The notes: a model not told the origin generated them from the letters alone. A stretch of 64,000 nucleotides of DNA from Meghimatium bilineatum (GCA_034231615.1 CM067322.1:100679587-100743586); one strand, 5' to 3'; counted from the stretch's first letter, positions 45,286-58,800 are shown. Program-made: numbers and translations.

Positions 45286-45485
45286 TGGTCTTAGGTGAAC
45301 CCTGTCAGAGGGACATTCGACCACCACCTTAGGTAAACCCTGTCAGAGAGACATTCGACCACCACATGGTCTTAGGTGAACCCTGTCAGAGAGACATTCG
45401 ACGACCACATGGTCTTGGGTGAACCTTGTCATAGGGAAAGTCGACCACCACATGGTCTTAGGTGAACCCAGTCAGAGAGACATTC
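45286..45485. repeat. Minisatellite, 43-base unit, left part (about 5 copies)
   Basis: The unit contains atggtcttaggtgaaccctg and tcagagagacattcgaccac. The array is interrupted by the solo LTR and resumes at 47045. Confidence 0.93.
45482..45485. repeat. 4-base target-site duplication (left)
   Basis: The array phrase gacattcgaccacc is split so that attc is present both before 45486 and after 47044. Confidence 0.75.
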
Positions 45486-47044
45486 TGTAACAGTAACATG
45501 GTCTGCACCTATGTGTGACAGAAACAACGTGTTACCTAAAACATATAGCTGACTGTCTGTTCTGGACAGACTAGTGTGACATAAAGAAGATCTGCAGTGT
45601 CACAATAATTTGCGACGGAAGAAAATGCCTTTTAGGACTTACTGGAATACTGGTGCTGTGACCAGGTCTAAATCTGTGTAATACTGCTCGACATCAATCA
45701 GTTAACCAAAGCAATCCTTCACAAGAATATGAGGTTTATTTACACAAGTTGATATACATCAATTAATAGCATCAGACTCATAAGAGAGGTAAATAAACAC
45801 TAGACACAAGTCCTAATCTAGTCTTATTCGAGTCCGTCCTCAACTCTGCTGACTAATCCTAAATTATCTGCAACTGGGCAATAATATAACCATCTCAGAT
45901 TACAAATTACGCTAACACATCCAGGAATTGCTTCACTCGGGTTATAAGCTAAGTCTTAGAGAGTATACCGACTAACTCTCTGGCTATCTATCTTCGTCTT
46001 TCCTGGGAGATCGAAGACTCTGACTATCTCAGCTGCGAGACTAAACTGAGACTTGTCTCTCCGGGGAGACAAGTACTGACTGTATGAGACAAGCCTGATA
46101 GAGACTGGCTCTAACCTGGGAACTGACTCCGGGGACTGCTCCTGGGGACTCTGCAGACTAATCCTCCAAGCTAAGTCTTTCTAACTTATCTCTCTCCTCC
46201 TAAAAAACTTCCGCCAATCAGAACTTATGGTTTTCTGTCTCCGCCCATCCTCTTCCGTTTCGACGACACGCATACCCTTCTCGGGAACTGTCATCTACGT
46301 TATCCCCTGTAAAAACTCCTGTATGCGTTTATTATACCATGCGTAACGTTAGATATTCCTCTCTGGTAAGAGGCTATGCCCCTAGCGTTACGCAACTTAA
46401 CGTCTTGCCAATTCTATTGTCTGGTTGTTGTGCGTATCCACAATTTCAGTCGGACTCTGTGTGCGTTTGTAGACACTCGTCTTATCCTAGTCCAAACATC
46501 CCATTGTCCTTCCTGAGGTAGTAAAAAGTAAAGTAACCCATAGCATTTATTAATGCCGTAGGGGTGTGAGATGTTAGCGATCTCACATTTCACAGGCTCT
46601 GCAAATGATGGCGGTAGCCATCTCCTCTCCCTCGCAGTCTTTACTTCCCGGATTAATCAGGCACCCATTTAAGGCTGGGTCGACCTGGGAGTATGGTATA
46701 GTATAGTACTTCCTGAGGTATGGTATAGTAGCGTCACAATAGTTTTTTCTGCTTCTGTAGTTTCGTCGTGTCTGCCTCCCGTGTCCGAGTGCGTAAGATG
46801 CAGACTTGTGATAAATAATATTGCCTTTAGCTAAAGCGTACTAGCTTGTCTCAGACTTTCTGTCTGACATGTGCGCGAACAACTCGTCTGCAATTTAAAG
46901 TATTTGTACCAACATTTACACAAGAGCAAAACATTCAATGTGTTGCATTTCACGCAGTCCATCTCTTGCTATCTGTGAAGGATTCTCACTTCTTAAAGTG
47001 AAACCCCCTGCCTGTGAAGGGTTTCGCAACCAGATACCATCACA
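45486..47044. mobile_element. Probable solo LTR of 1559 bases inserted in a minisatellite
   Basis: The insertion begins TGTAACAGTAAC and ends GATACCATCACA, the TG...CA termini of retrotransposon LTRs, and the repeat unit it interrupts carries a duplicated attc on both sides. Its sequence is unlike the surrounding array and has no long coding frame. No internal gag-pol region is present, so recombination between two LTRs most likely left this solo copy. A 4-base TSD fits gypsy-type integrases. Orientation cannot be fixed; no primer-binding site is available to check. Confidence 0.72.
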
Positions 47045-47107
47045 ATTCGACCACCACATGGTTTTAGGTGAACCCTGTCAGAGAGACATTCGACCACCAA
47101 ATGGGTC
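47045..47107. repeat. Minisatellite, 43-base unit, right part
   Basis: Resumes with attcgaccaccacatggt and carries about one and a half units of the array seen at 45286-45485. Confidence 0.9.
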
Positions 47108-47130
47108 GTGACTCACAGGCGGAGCCACTG

Positions 47131-47299
47131 TTCTAAATGATCATGTCACAGCAACAGAAGATTTTCTAAATGATCGTGTCACAGCAACAGAAGATTTTCT
47201 AAATGATCATGTCACAGCAACAGAAGATTTTCTAAATGATCGTTTCACAGCAGTAGAAGATTTTCTAAATGATCATGTCACAGCAACAGAAGATTTTCG
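47131..47299. repeat. Minisatellite, 33-base unit, 5 copies
   Basis: The unit contains aaatgatcatgtcacagcaa and cagaagattttct. Confidence 0.94.
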
Positions 47300-47604
47300 T
47301 TGTCGCCTTCCTATTTTATCGTCCATAGTGTTACTAAGCAACGCCGCCCCCTCCGCAGGCAGATAATGCTTCCAGATAACTCGAGTTTCAGCAGTGCTGT
47401 CCCAGTTTTTGGGGAGTCTAAGTAGAAATCTATCATTGAACACTTACAGATGTCTTTGTCTTTAAGCTGCTGCATTTCTAATTTTTTTAAGTTGCAATTT
47501 GTGGTATACTACACTACGCCCTGTAGCTCTGTGTCGGGAAGCTACTTCCCATGTGAAATGTAGCTATGTTTGGTGCAGCTACTTCTCATGTGAAATGTAG
47601 CATA
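47300..47604. other. Intergenic spacer before gene 2
   Basis: Contains a doubled phrase agctact.c.catgtgaaatgtagc at 47540-47592. No gene was seen. Confidence 0.4.
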
Positions 47605-47621
47605 ACCAACTCCACACAGCA

Positions 47622-48016
47622 TGGACTATAAGAAGTTACTGTATTCATTGTATAAATGTGCATAATTAGTTAAATGACTTAGACAGCATGTAACTAGTGA
47701 AATGACTTTGATATCATTTGAGTGTTGACAAACTGGATTCATCTTGCATGCATCATATTGCATTAACTTTCTGTATTTGAATATTTCAGAACTAAATAAC
47801 TTGTATGAAACTGTAGACACACGTTGACATCTGAATAAAGGAAAATTAATACACGATTACTGGGAATATATTCATTAGAAACATACACATAAAAGGAGGC
47901 AGATACAATTCTATAATGTTACATCGTTTAGAATTTTCAATCACCAAAATCTATTGAGATTTCAAAATAAAGAAAAGATTGGTTCACTCAAGACTCTTCA
48001 CGTTTTATCTTCAAAC
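47622..48016 (+). promoter_or_regulatory. 5' flank of transporter gene 2, conserved with gene 1
   Basis: Aligned with 9945-10398: a TATA-like tataaa at 47651-47656, attagttaaatgacttagac, aaactggattcatcttgcat, gaatatttcagaact and ggaggcagatacaattct are all kept. The start-codon position of gene 1 corresponds to ATA at 48017. Promoter or leader function is inferred from conservation. Confidence 0.55.
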
Positions 48017-48070
48017 ATAGTCAGCTCTGAGAAACAAAAACCTCAATCTCTCGCCACAAAATATAACTCA

Positions 48071-48838
48071 ATGACAATCCCGCCATTTGATGAAAGTTAC
48101 GGAAGTTCAGAAAAGAACGTAATCATGAATGGAACAGTAGATAACATTAGACATAAGGCTACCGATGTAGTCAATGACCCAAGCTACAAACCCCCCAATC
48201 TGCCAAATACGGCCGAATGCAAAGAAACCACACGCCTTATTCAGAACAAAAGTGCTTCTGATTCACAAGTTTCCTTCCCCACAGTCCGATTGTGGTTTTG
48301 TTGTTCACTAATTATTGCAACGCTTGGAATGGTTTTTATCACTCTTGAATCGTTTACGTCGCAATATTTAGTTCACCGTTTCTCACAGGACCTCAACAAT
48401 AATGTCACTGTAAACCCTTCAGGCAGCGAGGGAAGCTGTGATAATTCAACAGTGAATGATAGAGGTCAAGATGACGACGTTCAAAGAAAAGCAGCGACGA
48501 CGGTTCAGTACTCTACGATCGCTTTGTGTATTCCGGTAGTCTTTGCATGCCTGTTTTCTGGGTCGTTGTCAGACTGTCTTGGAAGAAAGATTCTACTTGT
48601 CTGCACGATATCAGGAACTTTGCTCAAGACCATCATTTTATGTCTTGTTATCAAGTTTGATCTGGATGTGTGGTTGATCTACCTAGGCTCAGTCGTAGAG
48701 GGACTTCCTGGATCATTCTACGTGGTCGTTCTAGCCATCATAGCTTCCATTGCTGACATTACTCCCGACGGAGAAAACAAGGCTGTCCGTTTCGCAATTA
48801 TTCAAGCAATGACACAAGTTTGTGCAGCTCTTGGTCAG
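48071..48838 (+). CDS. Gene 2, coding exon 1
   Basis: It is 768 bases from ATG 48071 ([16 protein letters not shown]) to LGQ before donor gtataa. The frame is open upstream to 47954 (TTG), but no ATG exists there. It covers the cytosolic N-terminus, TM1, the glycosylated loop and TM2-TM5. Confidence 0.85.
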
Positions 48839-49761
48839 GTATAATCAATCAGTATTCTAGTCTATCACCTATAAACATATAACACTCTAATATTTCAGCA
48901 ATAAGCCAAAAACATTATAGGCTATAAGCAATAAATAATCAACATTCTCGTCTATCAACTATAAACAATCAATATTCTATTTTGCCAAATATAAACATGA
49001 AATATTCTAGTCTCGGAAATAAAAACAATCCTGATTTTAGATTAGCAAGGACAAACAATACAAATGATTTTCTCTCAGTTATAAACAGAATCAAATCTAT
49101 GTATGATCAGAACATGCGAATCTATGTATGATCAGAACATGCGAATCTATGTATGATCAGAACATGCGAATCTATGTATGATCAGAACATGCGAATCTAT
49201 GTATGATCAGAACATGCGAATCTATGTATGATCAGAACATGCGAATTTCCAGTGGCTACATACGGTATGGACATTAAAAAAACAGTAGCAATGAGAATTA
49301 CTGCTTTCGAAATGAGATGCCACAGAAGAATTGTACGTATGCCATGGACAACTAAAAAGACAAATCAAGAAACGTTAAGATCAATAAACGTCGAAGGGGC
49401 TGGCTCCGTAACAATATCATAACAAGAAAGCTACGTTTCTTTGAGCATGTGAAGAGACGTAACAGCATGGATAGACTAATAGCTAAAGGTAGTGTTAACT
49501 TCAACATTGAAAGAGGGTGCCCAAGACGACGATGGTGTACTGATTTATCGGATTGTTTAAACATGTCTATGACTGCGGCAGGTCAACTCGCCCAGAACGC
49601 GAAATGTTTAGAGAATCCATAAGGAAGACCACATTCTGAAAAAAATGTCACATAATGATGATTCTAGTCTCTTAACTATCAATAATTAACATTCAAATGT
49701 AGCAGTAATGAAGACACCAGGTCTTGCCACGGTGATGTTTATTTACGTCTTGTCATTACAC

Positions 49762-49804
<43 letters not shown>

Positions 49805-52800
49805 TACACTAGCTTCTAAATTGTAGCGTCAGTCAACATTACAGTTTAAAAACTATTAAGCAATTGACATTAAAGTTTCCGAAATATAAGCAATTGACAT
49901 TAGAGTTTACGAAATATAAGCAATCAACATTAAAGTTTCAGAACTACAAGCAATCAAAATTAGAATTTCTTAACTGTAACTGAACATATTAACAACACGA
50001 GACAGAGAGTTATGGAGAGACATTGTCGCCAACTCCACTCGGCATGACACTTGATTCATTGAACTATAAGCAATCAACATTCTATTCTCTCAGCTTATAA
50101 ACAATAAACATTCTGTTAGATCAGCTATAAATAATATATATTTAATTACCACAACTACAAATAATCAACATTCTAGTTTTTGATGTGTGAACTGTCAACA
50201 TTACATACTTTCTAATATAAATAATCAACATTCCCCAGCTCTGTTGCTGTGTGAACTGTCAACATTACATACTTTCTAATATAAATAATCAACATTCCCC
50301 AGCTCTGTTGCTGTGTGAACTGTCAGCATTACTTTCTAATATAAATAATCAACATTCCCCAGCTCTGTTGCTGTGTGAACTGTCAACATTACATACTTTC
50401 TAATATAAATAATCAACATTCCCCAGCTCTGTTGCTGTGTGAACTGTCAACATTACATTCTAATATAAATAATCAACATTCCCCAGCTCTGGTACAGAAT
50501 AGCAACAATTTACTCTTACAGATTATATATCGCAGATGATTTTGCAGGCAGTTATCAACATGTTTCATACAATATTACATATGATTACACATTTCATATG
50601 GCTACACGTTTTATATGGCTGCATATTTCATATGGTTACATATTTCATATGGTTACATATTTCATATGGTTACACATTTCATATGGCTACACGTTTTATA
50701 TGGCTGCATATTTCATATGGTTACATATTTTAAATATCATGCTACATACAGCTTGAAATTTTCAGCAACATATTTTATCCAACACAGAGCATCTCGCTGA
50801 GATCACACAACATATAAATCATCCATCACATATCATCCAGCTGAGATCACACAACATATAAATCAGCCAACAAACAACACCTGCCATACAATACAATATT
50901 TCGGAAACTCTATATTAAAACCTGTGGTTCTTAACTGTTTTAAGCAGTGCGTACCCCCCACTCCTCCAGCCCACTAAATGTGCATCTGTCTTCCGCCGAA
51001 TCTTAAAATATCTTGAAAACATTCTTCTTCTTATTAAATATTTTTTTAAAATATCTGTCGAATAGTTAATTTCCTGTACAACCCCACCAATAAAAATTCA
51101 ACGTTCCGACAAAAAGACCTCTATCAAATGCACATCATAATACACAACGAATCATGAACGTCACTGTCTGCGACGATCAAATGATAATGTCTGATGATAT
51201 CAACAATATAGCAATTATGATGTGATAGCAAATGTTATCTTTCCGTAATCGTGTGTGATATCTTGTGCTCTTGGTAAAGATCGTTTCATTCAAACGTCGA
51301 TTTGCATGTGTGTTATCTGTTTCAGCGCCGCTTAATAAAACTTCATCACTCTTTCCAAGTTTTAGCCTAAAGGAACGGACAGAACTTGAATGCTGCACAC
51401 TGGTCAGCACACACACGACAGGAAGATAACAAGCGGTCATCCTCCTCATCACCGCCTCGATCCTAGAAGATTCCAGGGTATAATACCACTTCTATAACGA
51501 TGTGGCACTTTTATGTCGCATGTTGAAGAACCACATAGATGCAACATAACACACCACATCTTGGGGCAGATCTTGGGGCAGATCTTGGGGCAGATGTCTG
51601 CTATTTTCAAAAACAAATATGTAAACATGAACACCAAAACGGCACTATATAAAATTATCATCATACCATCACTTAGAGAGAATGTCAAACGTGGACATTA
51701 ACAAGAGAAGCCAAAAGAAAACTTGCTGCAACAGAAATTACTTGTCTGCGTAGAATTTTCGGAGTAACAATAAGAAACGGAATCACAAAAGAAAACACAA
51801 ATATTTAGAATATCAACAAACACAGTACCAAACTTGGATTACATCAGAAAACAACAGATTAAGATTTCCCATGTTTCTAGACAACCATTTGACAGTGCCC
51901 CTCAAAAAGCATGACTATACAGACACGATGGGTACAAATCTAGGGGACGACCTTACAAACGATGGATTACAGAAATAAAAGAGTCAACGAAAACAAACAT
52001 ATATGAAGAACACACAAAGTCATATCCAAAGAATTATTTCAGCCCTGAGGCTGCAAGGCACAAAGGGGGTAAAACGCGGGGAAAAAAATAAAGAGAACCA
52101 CTGTCAGAAATCATACTTCGTACAACATACTTTCATTGTTAAATAGTCTCAAGTCATACTTCGTACATCAGACTTTCATTGTTAAATAGTCTGAAGTCAT
52201 ACTTCGTACATCATACTTTCATTGTTAAATAGTCTGAAGTCATACTTCGTACATCAGACTTTCATTGTTAAATAGTCTGAAGTCATACTTCGTACATCAT
52301 ACTTTCATTGTTAAATAGTCTGAAGTCATACTTCGTACAACATACTTTCATTGTTAAATAGTCTGAAGTCATACTTCGTACAACATACTTTCATTGTTAA
52401 ATAGTCTGAAGTCATACTTCGTACATCAGACTTTCATTGTTAAATAGTCTGAAGTCATACTTCGTACATCATACTTTCATTGTTAAATAGTCTGAAGTCA
52501 TACTTCGTACAACATACTTTCATTGTTAAATAGTCTATATAATTTTTCCTAGATCGGAGCTGGATACTTGATTAAAGCTGTGGGTTTCTTCATTCCCGTA
52601 CTGATATTCGCGTGTATGCTAAGTGTCTGCCTTCTCGTTACCATATTCTTACTACCTGAGACACTGAGACAGAAGCAAACCTTTACCTGGAATATCGTAA
52701 CGCATATCAAGAAGGTCAGTATGTTTATGTTGTTGATAACTGCATGCTCTGTTACAATGAATTTTCATCATCATTTGCTGTGTCCCTTGGCGTACTCGAT

Positions 52801-55800
52801 GATCGCCACACGTCTCTTTCTCCCCTCAATATTTGCCTGTTGTTACATTGTACTTCAAACATTCTCTTCACTAGACGAGTAACCAAACGTATGGACTACT
52901 TTATTTTGAAGTTGATAAGTAACTTCCTTTTAGTGTCAATCTCATTCATTGTATCTTGTATAGCGCATTCACACACTTTATTATATAAATATGTTTAGAA
53001 CAGATTTATTACAAACTTTACTACAAAGATAATTATAACTCTACCTGAATATTATTACCGTGATGATAAAAACGTTATGTCTTATTTGGAGACAAACGGT
53101 AACAAAAGGGTTAATGAGCTTACTTTTATCAATTTCATACCTGCATGCTAGCCACCTTGTACATGTCTTGCATATTTTATACAGAACTAGAAGTAAGTAA
53201 GACTCGGAGTTACAGGGTTAACGTGTTGTGTGGGTGAAGATAAAAGTCACTTATGGTCGACAAACCCAGTATCAAAATAAATTGATAACCAAACGGCTCT
53301 TTTCATGATATTCTATGCATATCATACATTCTATGGATATCATACATTCTATGGATATCATATATTACACACATCTGTGTATACATTCATATTTCTGTGT
53401 ATACATTCATATTTCTGTGTATACATTCATATTTTTCATGATAAATTTCATAACCTTCACTGAAGGGGGTTTGCTAATCCCAAATCCCCTCTCCCCCCAT
53501 CTTGGAACTTACATGTTAACTCACTCCCACAGATGCTTGCTATTGCCAATAGACATGGACAGAATACAACAGACAAATCACTCGCATGTATAATATAATG
53601 AATGGCAATTGAAAACGTATCACAATTCTAATAAATCACGTGACCAGTATTTCTCACAATACGTGAATTGTAAAATACTTTCTCTGTCAAATGGTAGTAG
53701 CTCTGAACAATAACAAGTGGTATTGTTACGGTAAAACAATTAAAGGGAGATTAAACAGTCTAGACTTGAGGAAAAATGGCGCCTGATACTTCCGGTGTTG
53801 GTAAATAATTAAACAATATCAATACTCTGTATAGTGATGAATCTAAACAAGAATATAAAACATCGATCTCTGGATCTTTAAGAAAACAATTGCAACAAAT
53901 ACCGAGAAAGTACTTACTGCAATAAAAATAATAAGAAAAAATGTCTGCCTGATCGATAACTTAACAGACGATGAAAACATGATTATTTGATTTCTGTAAA
54001 CAGAAATGACAATATCCAAAAGAATAAATTCATTTGAAATGAAATGCTACAGAAAGATTCTACGAATATCATGGACAGAGAAAAAGAACATTGAAGTTTT
54101 GAAATTATTGAAACTAAACGAAGGGCGGCTTCTAAATACCATCATAAGAAGGAAGCTACAGTATTTTGGACACTTAAAGCGACATGATGGCATCGAAAGG
54201 CTGATTTTAGAAGTCAGGGTGTCGGGCAAGAGAAGAAGAGGAAGACCAAGAAGACGATGGACCAGCGACATCGAAGAATGTATGCACATGTCTCTGACTA
54301 ATGCAGGCCTGCTTGCCCGGGAGAGGCGTTCAGAAGTATCCACCACGAAGACATATCTCACTTGATATATAAACAGCAATGTATGTATCAATTTCAATTG
54401 AACAGCTAATCTTTTGTTTATTGAAAATCACTCTAGCTGTTCAGATACAGTAGGAAATGTGATGTCTCTTGTTGTGATTGTCATGTACGTTTTAGGTTTA
54501 CCACACACACAATGTTGTACCAATGTCACGAACTGTCGCCTAACACGTAAAAATCGCTATCGTTTCCTTTATTCTTACAGAATAATTAACAAATTGTATT
54601 TAAAAAAATCGAATGACTACATTTAGAATCGTTAACGACGTTAAGTCAACACAGTTCTAAGTAGGAACCGTGCACAATGTAATCTCCATCAATAATTGTG
54701 CACAATGTAATCTCCATCAATAATTGTGCACAATGTAATCTCCATCAATAATTGTGCACAATGTAATCTCCATCAATAATTGTGCACAATGTAATCTCCA
54801 TCAATAATTGTGCACAATGTAATCTCCATCAATAATTGTGCACAATGTAATCTCCATCAATAATTGTGCACAATGTAATCTCCATCAATAATTGTGCACA
54901 ATGTAATCTCCATCAATAATTGTGCACAATGTAATCTCCATCAATAATTGTGCACAATGTAATCTCCATCAATAATTGTGCACAATGTAATCTCCATCAA
55001 TAATTGTGCACAATGTAATCTCCATCAATAATTGTGCACAATGTAATCTCCATCAATAATTGTGCACAATGTAATCTCCATCAATAATTGTGCACAATGT
55101 AATCTCCATCAATAATTGTGCACAATGTAATCTCCATCAATAATTGTGCACAATGTAATCTCCATCAATAATTGTGCACAATGTAATCTCCATCAATAAT
55201 TGTGCACAATGTAATCTCCATCAATAATTGTGCACAATGTAATCTCCATCAATAATTGTGCACAATGTAATCTCCATCAATAATTGTGCACAATGTAATC
55301 TCCATCAATAATTGTGCACAATGTAATCTCCATCAATAATTGTGCACAATGTAATCTCCATCAATAATTGTGCACAATTTCCTCTAAGTCAGGTAACAGT
55401 TCTAGAAGCCAATTAAAAAACCACTTTATTTGCATCAATATTTGCACTATATTTTACAATATTTATTAATATATTAAATAAAGAATTGCATCTTTACATA
55501 AATACCTACATTCAGAACAGAAATACCTACATTCAGAACAGAAATACCTACATTCAGAACAGAAATACCTACATTCAGAACAGAATCAATGATGTTGAAT
55601 TTAGCTGATGGTGAAATTTGCTGAAACTGGCCCTGCTAAATGAAACTATGACTAAATGAAACTATGACTAAATGAAACTATGACTAAATGAAACTATGAC
55701 TAAATGAAACTATGACATGATGGGAGTTAATGGATAGTTTGTATTATATTATGTTTGTTGATCTTTATGTGTCAGTGTTGTCGTGAATGGTTTGAATTTG

Positions 55801-58800
55801 TTTACGAGTGCTGTGAAAAGTTATTAGATAACTATCCACACAGAAGGTGACATCCAGCTGAACACACATGACAACTTGTGAGATCTTGTTTGATGCATGT
55901 TTTGTTTCTACGTGGTTTGCTTTGTTTGATAAATAGGTCAGTTCTAAATCTTCTGATACAAACACATTCTAAGCGGACGAAAGACGAAACAATTAATTTA
56001 AATTTTCAAAGAATGTCTTAATTGTTTTAAACTCCGCATTTTTTAAGTGCTCAATTTTATGCGAGTCCCCCTTTATTGTTATCAACTGCACGCATATAAA
56101 GTGTACTTTTAATTATTTCCAGACTTTTAGCTTCTATTTCTCTGCTGGTTCCATGAAATATAGCCGACTTATGTACAGTATAGCACTAGGGACGCACGTA
56201 ATCACGATATTGAACAGATTGGGATCAATAACAGTGGAGACACTGTTTGAAATCAGCAGTCCTCTATGCTGGAATTCAGTTGACATCGGCATATACAATT
56301 CAACTAGACTGGTGAGTAACATGTAAATGTGTATGCATACATATCAGTTAGTATTGGGGGTATCTGGTTCGAATCCGCCTGCGTCGTTTTGTTTATAGAG
56401 TGGATTTTTTGCTGAGATCCCTGGGATTATCACTTGAAGCTACGGAGTTACGTGCTGTGAGTAGGACTCTAGGCAAGTTGAGAGCGTTGTTGAGCTTCTT
56501 GCCGCTTTGCTGAGAGCTTCGGAGCAAATATATGGCATTTTAACACCAATTAATATAATTTATTAATTAGGCAACATAACAGATGACATTTCAGAATAGC
56601 CCATGGCTGCCTAGTGTGTTTGAGCAAAAAATGAAAGGTAAACCATCAACGATGCTGCTAGTTCCAGTTACGTGTTATACATGTAATCCTCTCTTTAATC
56701 GCTGCAGGAGTCTCTGCTAACTAGTCATGACTGCGTCCAATTTTCAGGACTACCAACTAAGAAATAAGAATTTATTTTGTTCTGTCTTAGTCACTTGTGC
56801 AGTGAAACGATATGGGGGGGGGGGGGGGATTGGGGAGGTGGGATCTAAAGTCTATACTCTAAGGTAGAATTTGTTACTGTTGTTGTTGGAATCCCATGGT
56901 GTTGTAGAATGTCTCTTATATTGTCGATCCACTTTGATATTCCTCTTTCCCTCACACCTGAATATTTTACTGTTATATGCTCCCGAAGGGAGGCGGTCAA
57001 GCTCCATTTTCATTTAATGTCCGAAACATTTGGTTTGTTGTCTCTGGATATAGTCGTTGACTGGTGTAGTTGCTAGAGTAGCCAGAGAGTCTATAGTCTT
57101 CACTCTGATGATTGTTAGTAGTTTCCACACTTTGAGAGGGGGGGGCTGAGTTGTTGTTCCACACTTGGAGAGGGGGGGGCTGAGTTGTTGTTTCAAGGCC
57201 AGATGTATTGCCTTGATTACGTTGTGTCCATCTTTGTTCAAGGTTATCTTGATGTTTTCTATCCATCATTGTCTCCGACTAATTTTTGATTTGTGTCCGA
57301 ATATTATTTTGTTATACACTTTTGAGAATCTGAACATTGACAGCAAGGATTTAAGAATAATCAAGAACATGTACTGGCAACAAACAGCAGCAATAAGAGT
57401 AGGAAAGCAATTTGGCCCTTTTCAACAAATAAAACAAGGAGTCAGACAGGGATGCGTGCTTTCACCAGACCTGTTCTCTCTATACAGTGAAAACATATTG
57501 CGTGCAATAGTAGATATCCCAGGAATATACAGTGGGAGGACATAACATAAATAATTTGAGATATGCGGATGACACTGTTCTGATTGCAAAAAGTGAGGAA
57601 GACCTTCAAAACTTAATTAAAGTAGTAGTCACAGAAAGCAAAGAGAAAGGCCTCTTCCTAAATATCAAGAAAACAGAAGTAATGGTTATTTCAAAGAAAG
57701 AAAATAACACACCTTGCAAGATCATAGTGAATGATATAGTATTAAAACAGGTCCACCAATTCAAATATCTAGGTACAATTATAACAACAGATGGAAGAAG
57801 TTCAACAGAAATAAGATGCAGAATAGGACAGGCAAAAAAAAACATTCAGAAAAATGAAAATATACTGTGTAATATGACCTTGTCATTAGAGGTGAGAAAG
57901 AGAGTTCTGCAGTGCTATATAACCCCTATACTAACATATGGGTGCGAGTCTTGGACAATAAACAAACTGGAAAGTGGGAGATTGGAGGCAACAGAGATGT
58001 GGTTCTACAGAAGAATGCTGAGAATACCATGGACTGCCAGAAAAACTAATGTAGAGGTGTTAAAAGAGTTAAATGCGAAACGGACCTTAATCAACAATAT
58101 AAGAAAAAGGCAATCTTCTTTTTTTTGGCCACTTCATGAGACAGGCAGGTTTAGAGAACATAATCACAACAGGCAAGATTGAAGGCACCAGAGACAGAGG
58201 GCGACAACGTGAGAAAATATTAGACAGTTTGACAACCTGGCACGGCAAAGAAACAACAACGACTTTGATACATAATACTGTGGACAGAGAGCTGTGGAGA
58301 ACCATGACCGCCTACGCCACCCGGCATGGCACCTGATGATGATGATGATGATACACTTTTATTGGTGTTTTGGATTTGGTTAATTCCCATAAGCTGGCCA
58401 AACCATTTTAAGGCGTGTTCAAATGAAAACGGGACTTGTTACACCACGCGTGATAGAGCGCACTGATATTGATGACATTTTGCACTAGTAATGAGTATCC
58501 AATAATTTACATACGGTCACGTGTTCATCTTCCCAGCATGCATATGTGCTGCAGAAGACTGTTAACAATATGGCGGGTGTGATTCCGAACCCGTCCAAAG
58601 TGAATCAGCGTGCTGTGATCCAGTTTCTTTCATTTGAAGGATGTCAAGCAGTAGACATTCATCGGAGAATGAAGGCAGCATATGGTGACAAATGTTTGTC
58701 GAGGACCAGAGTGATGGAGTGGGTGCGTATGTTTAAAGACGGAGGTTTCTGCTGGGAAGGTTATGGTGACTGCATTTTTTGACCATGAAGGGCTTTTGTT

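Noticed and set aside
47954..48070. TTG-initiated start of gene 2
   Set aside because: No ATG is present, and the corresponding gene 1 sequence carries a two-base indel that breaks the frame, so this stretch is probably untranslated.
56355..56400. Possible tRNA gene (ggttcgaatcc)
   Set aside because: The T loop is good, but the T stem pairs poorly and no A box or acceptor stem was found; more likely a SINE remnant.
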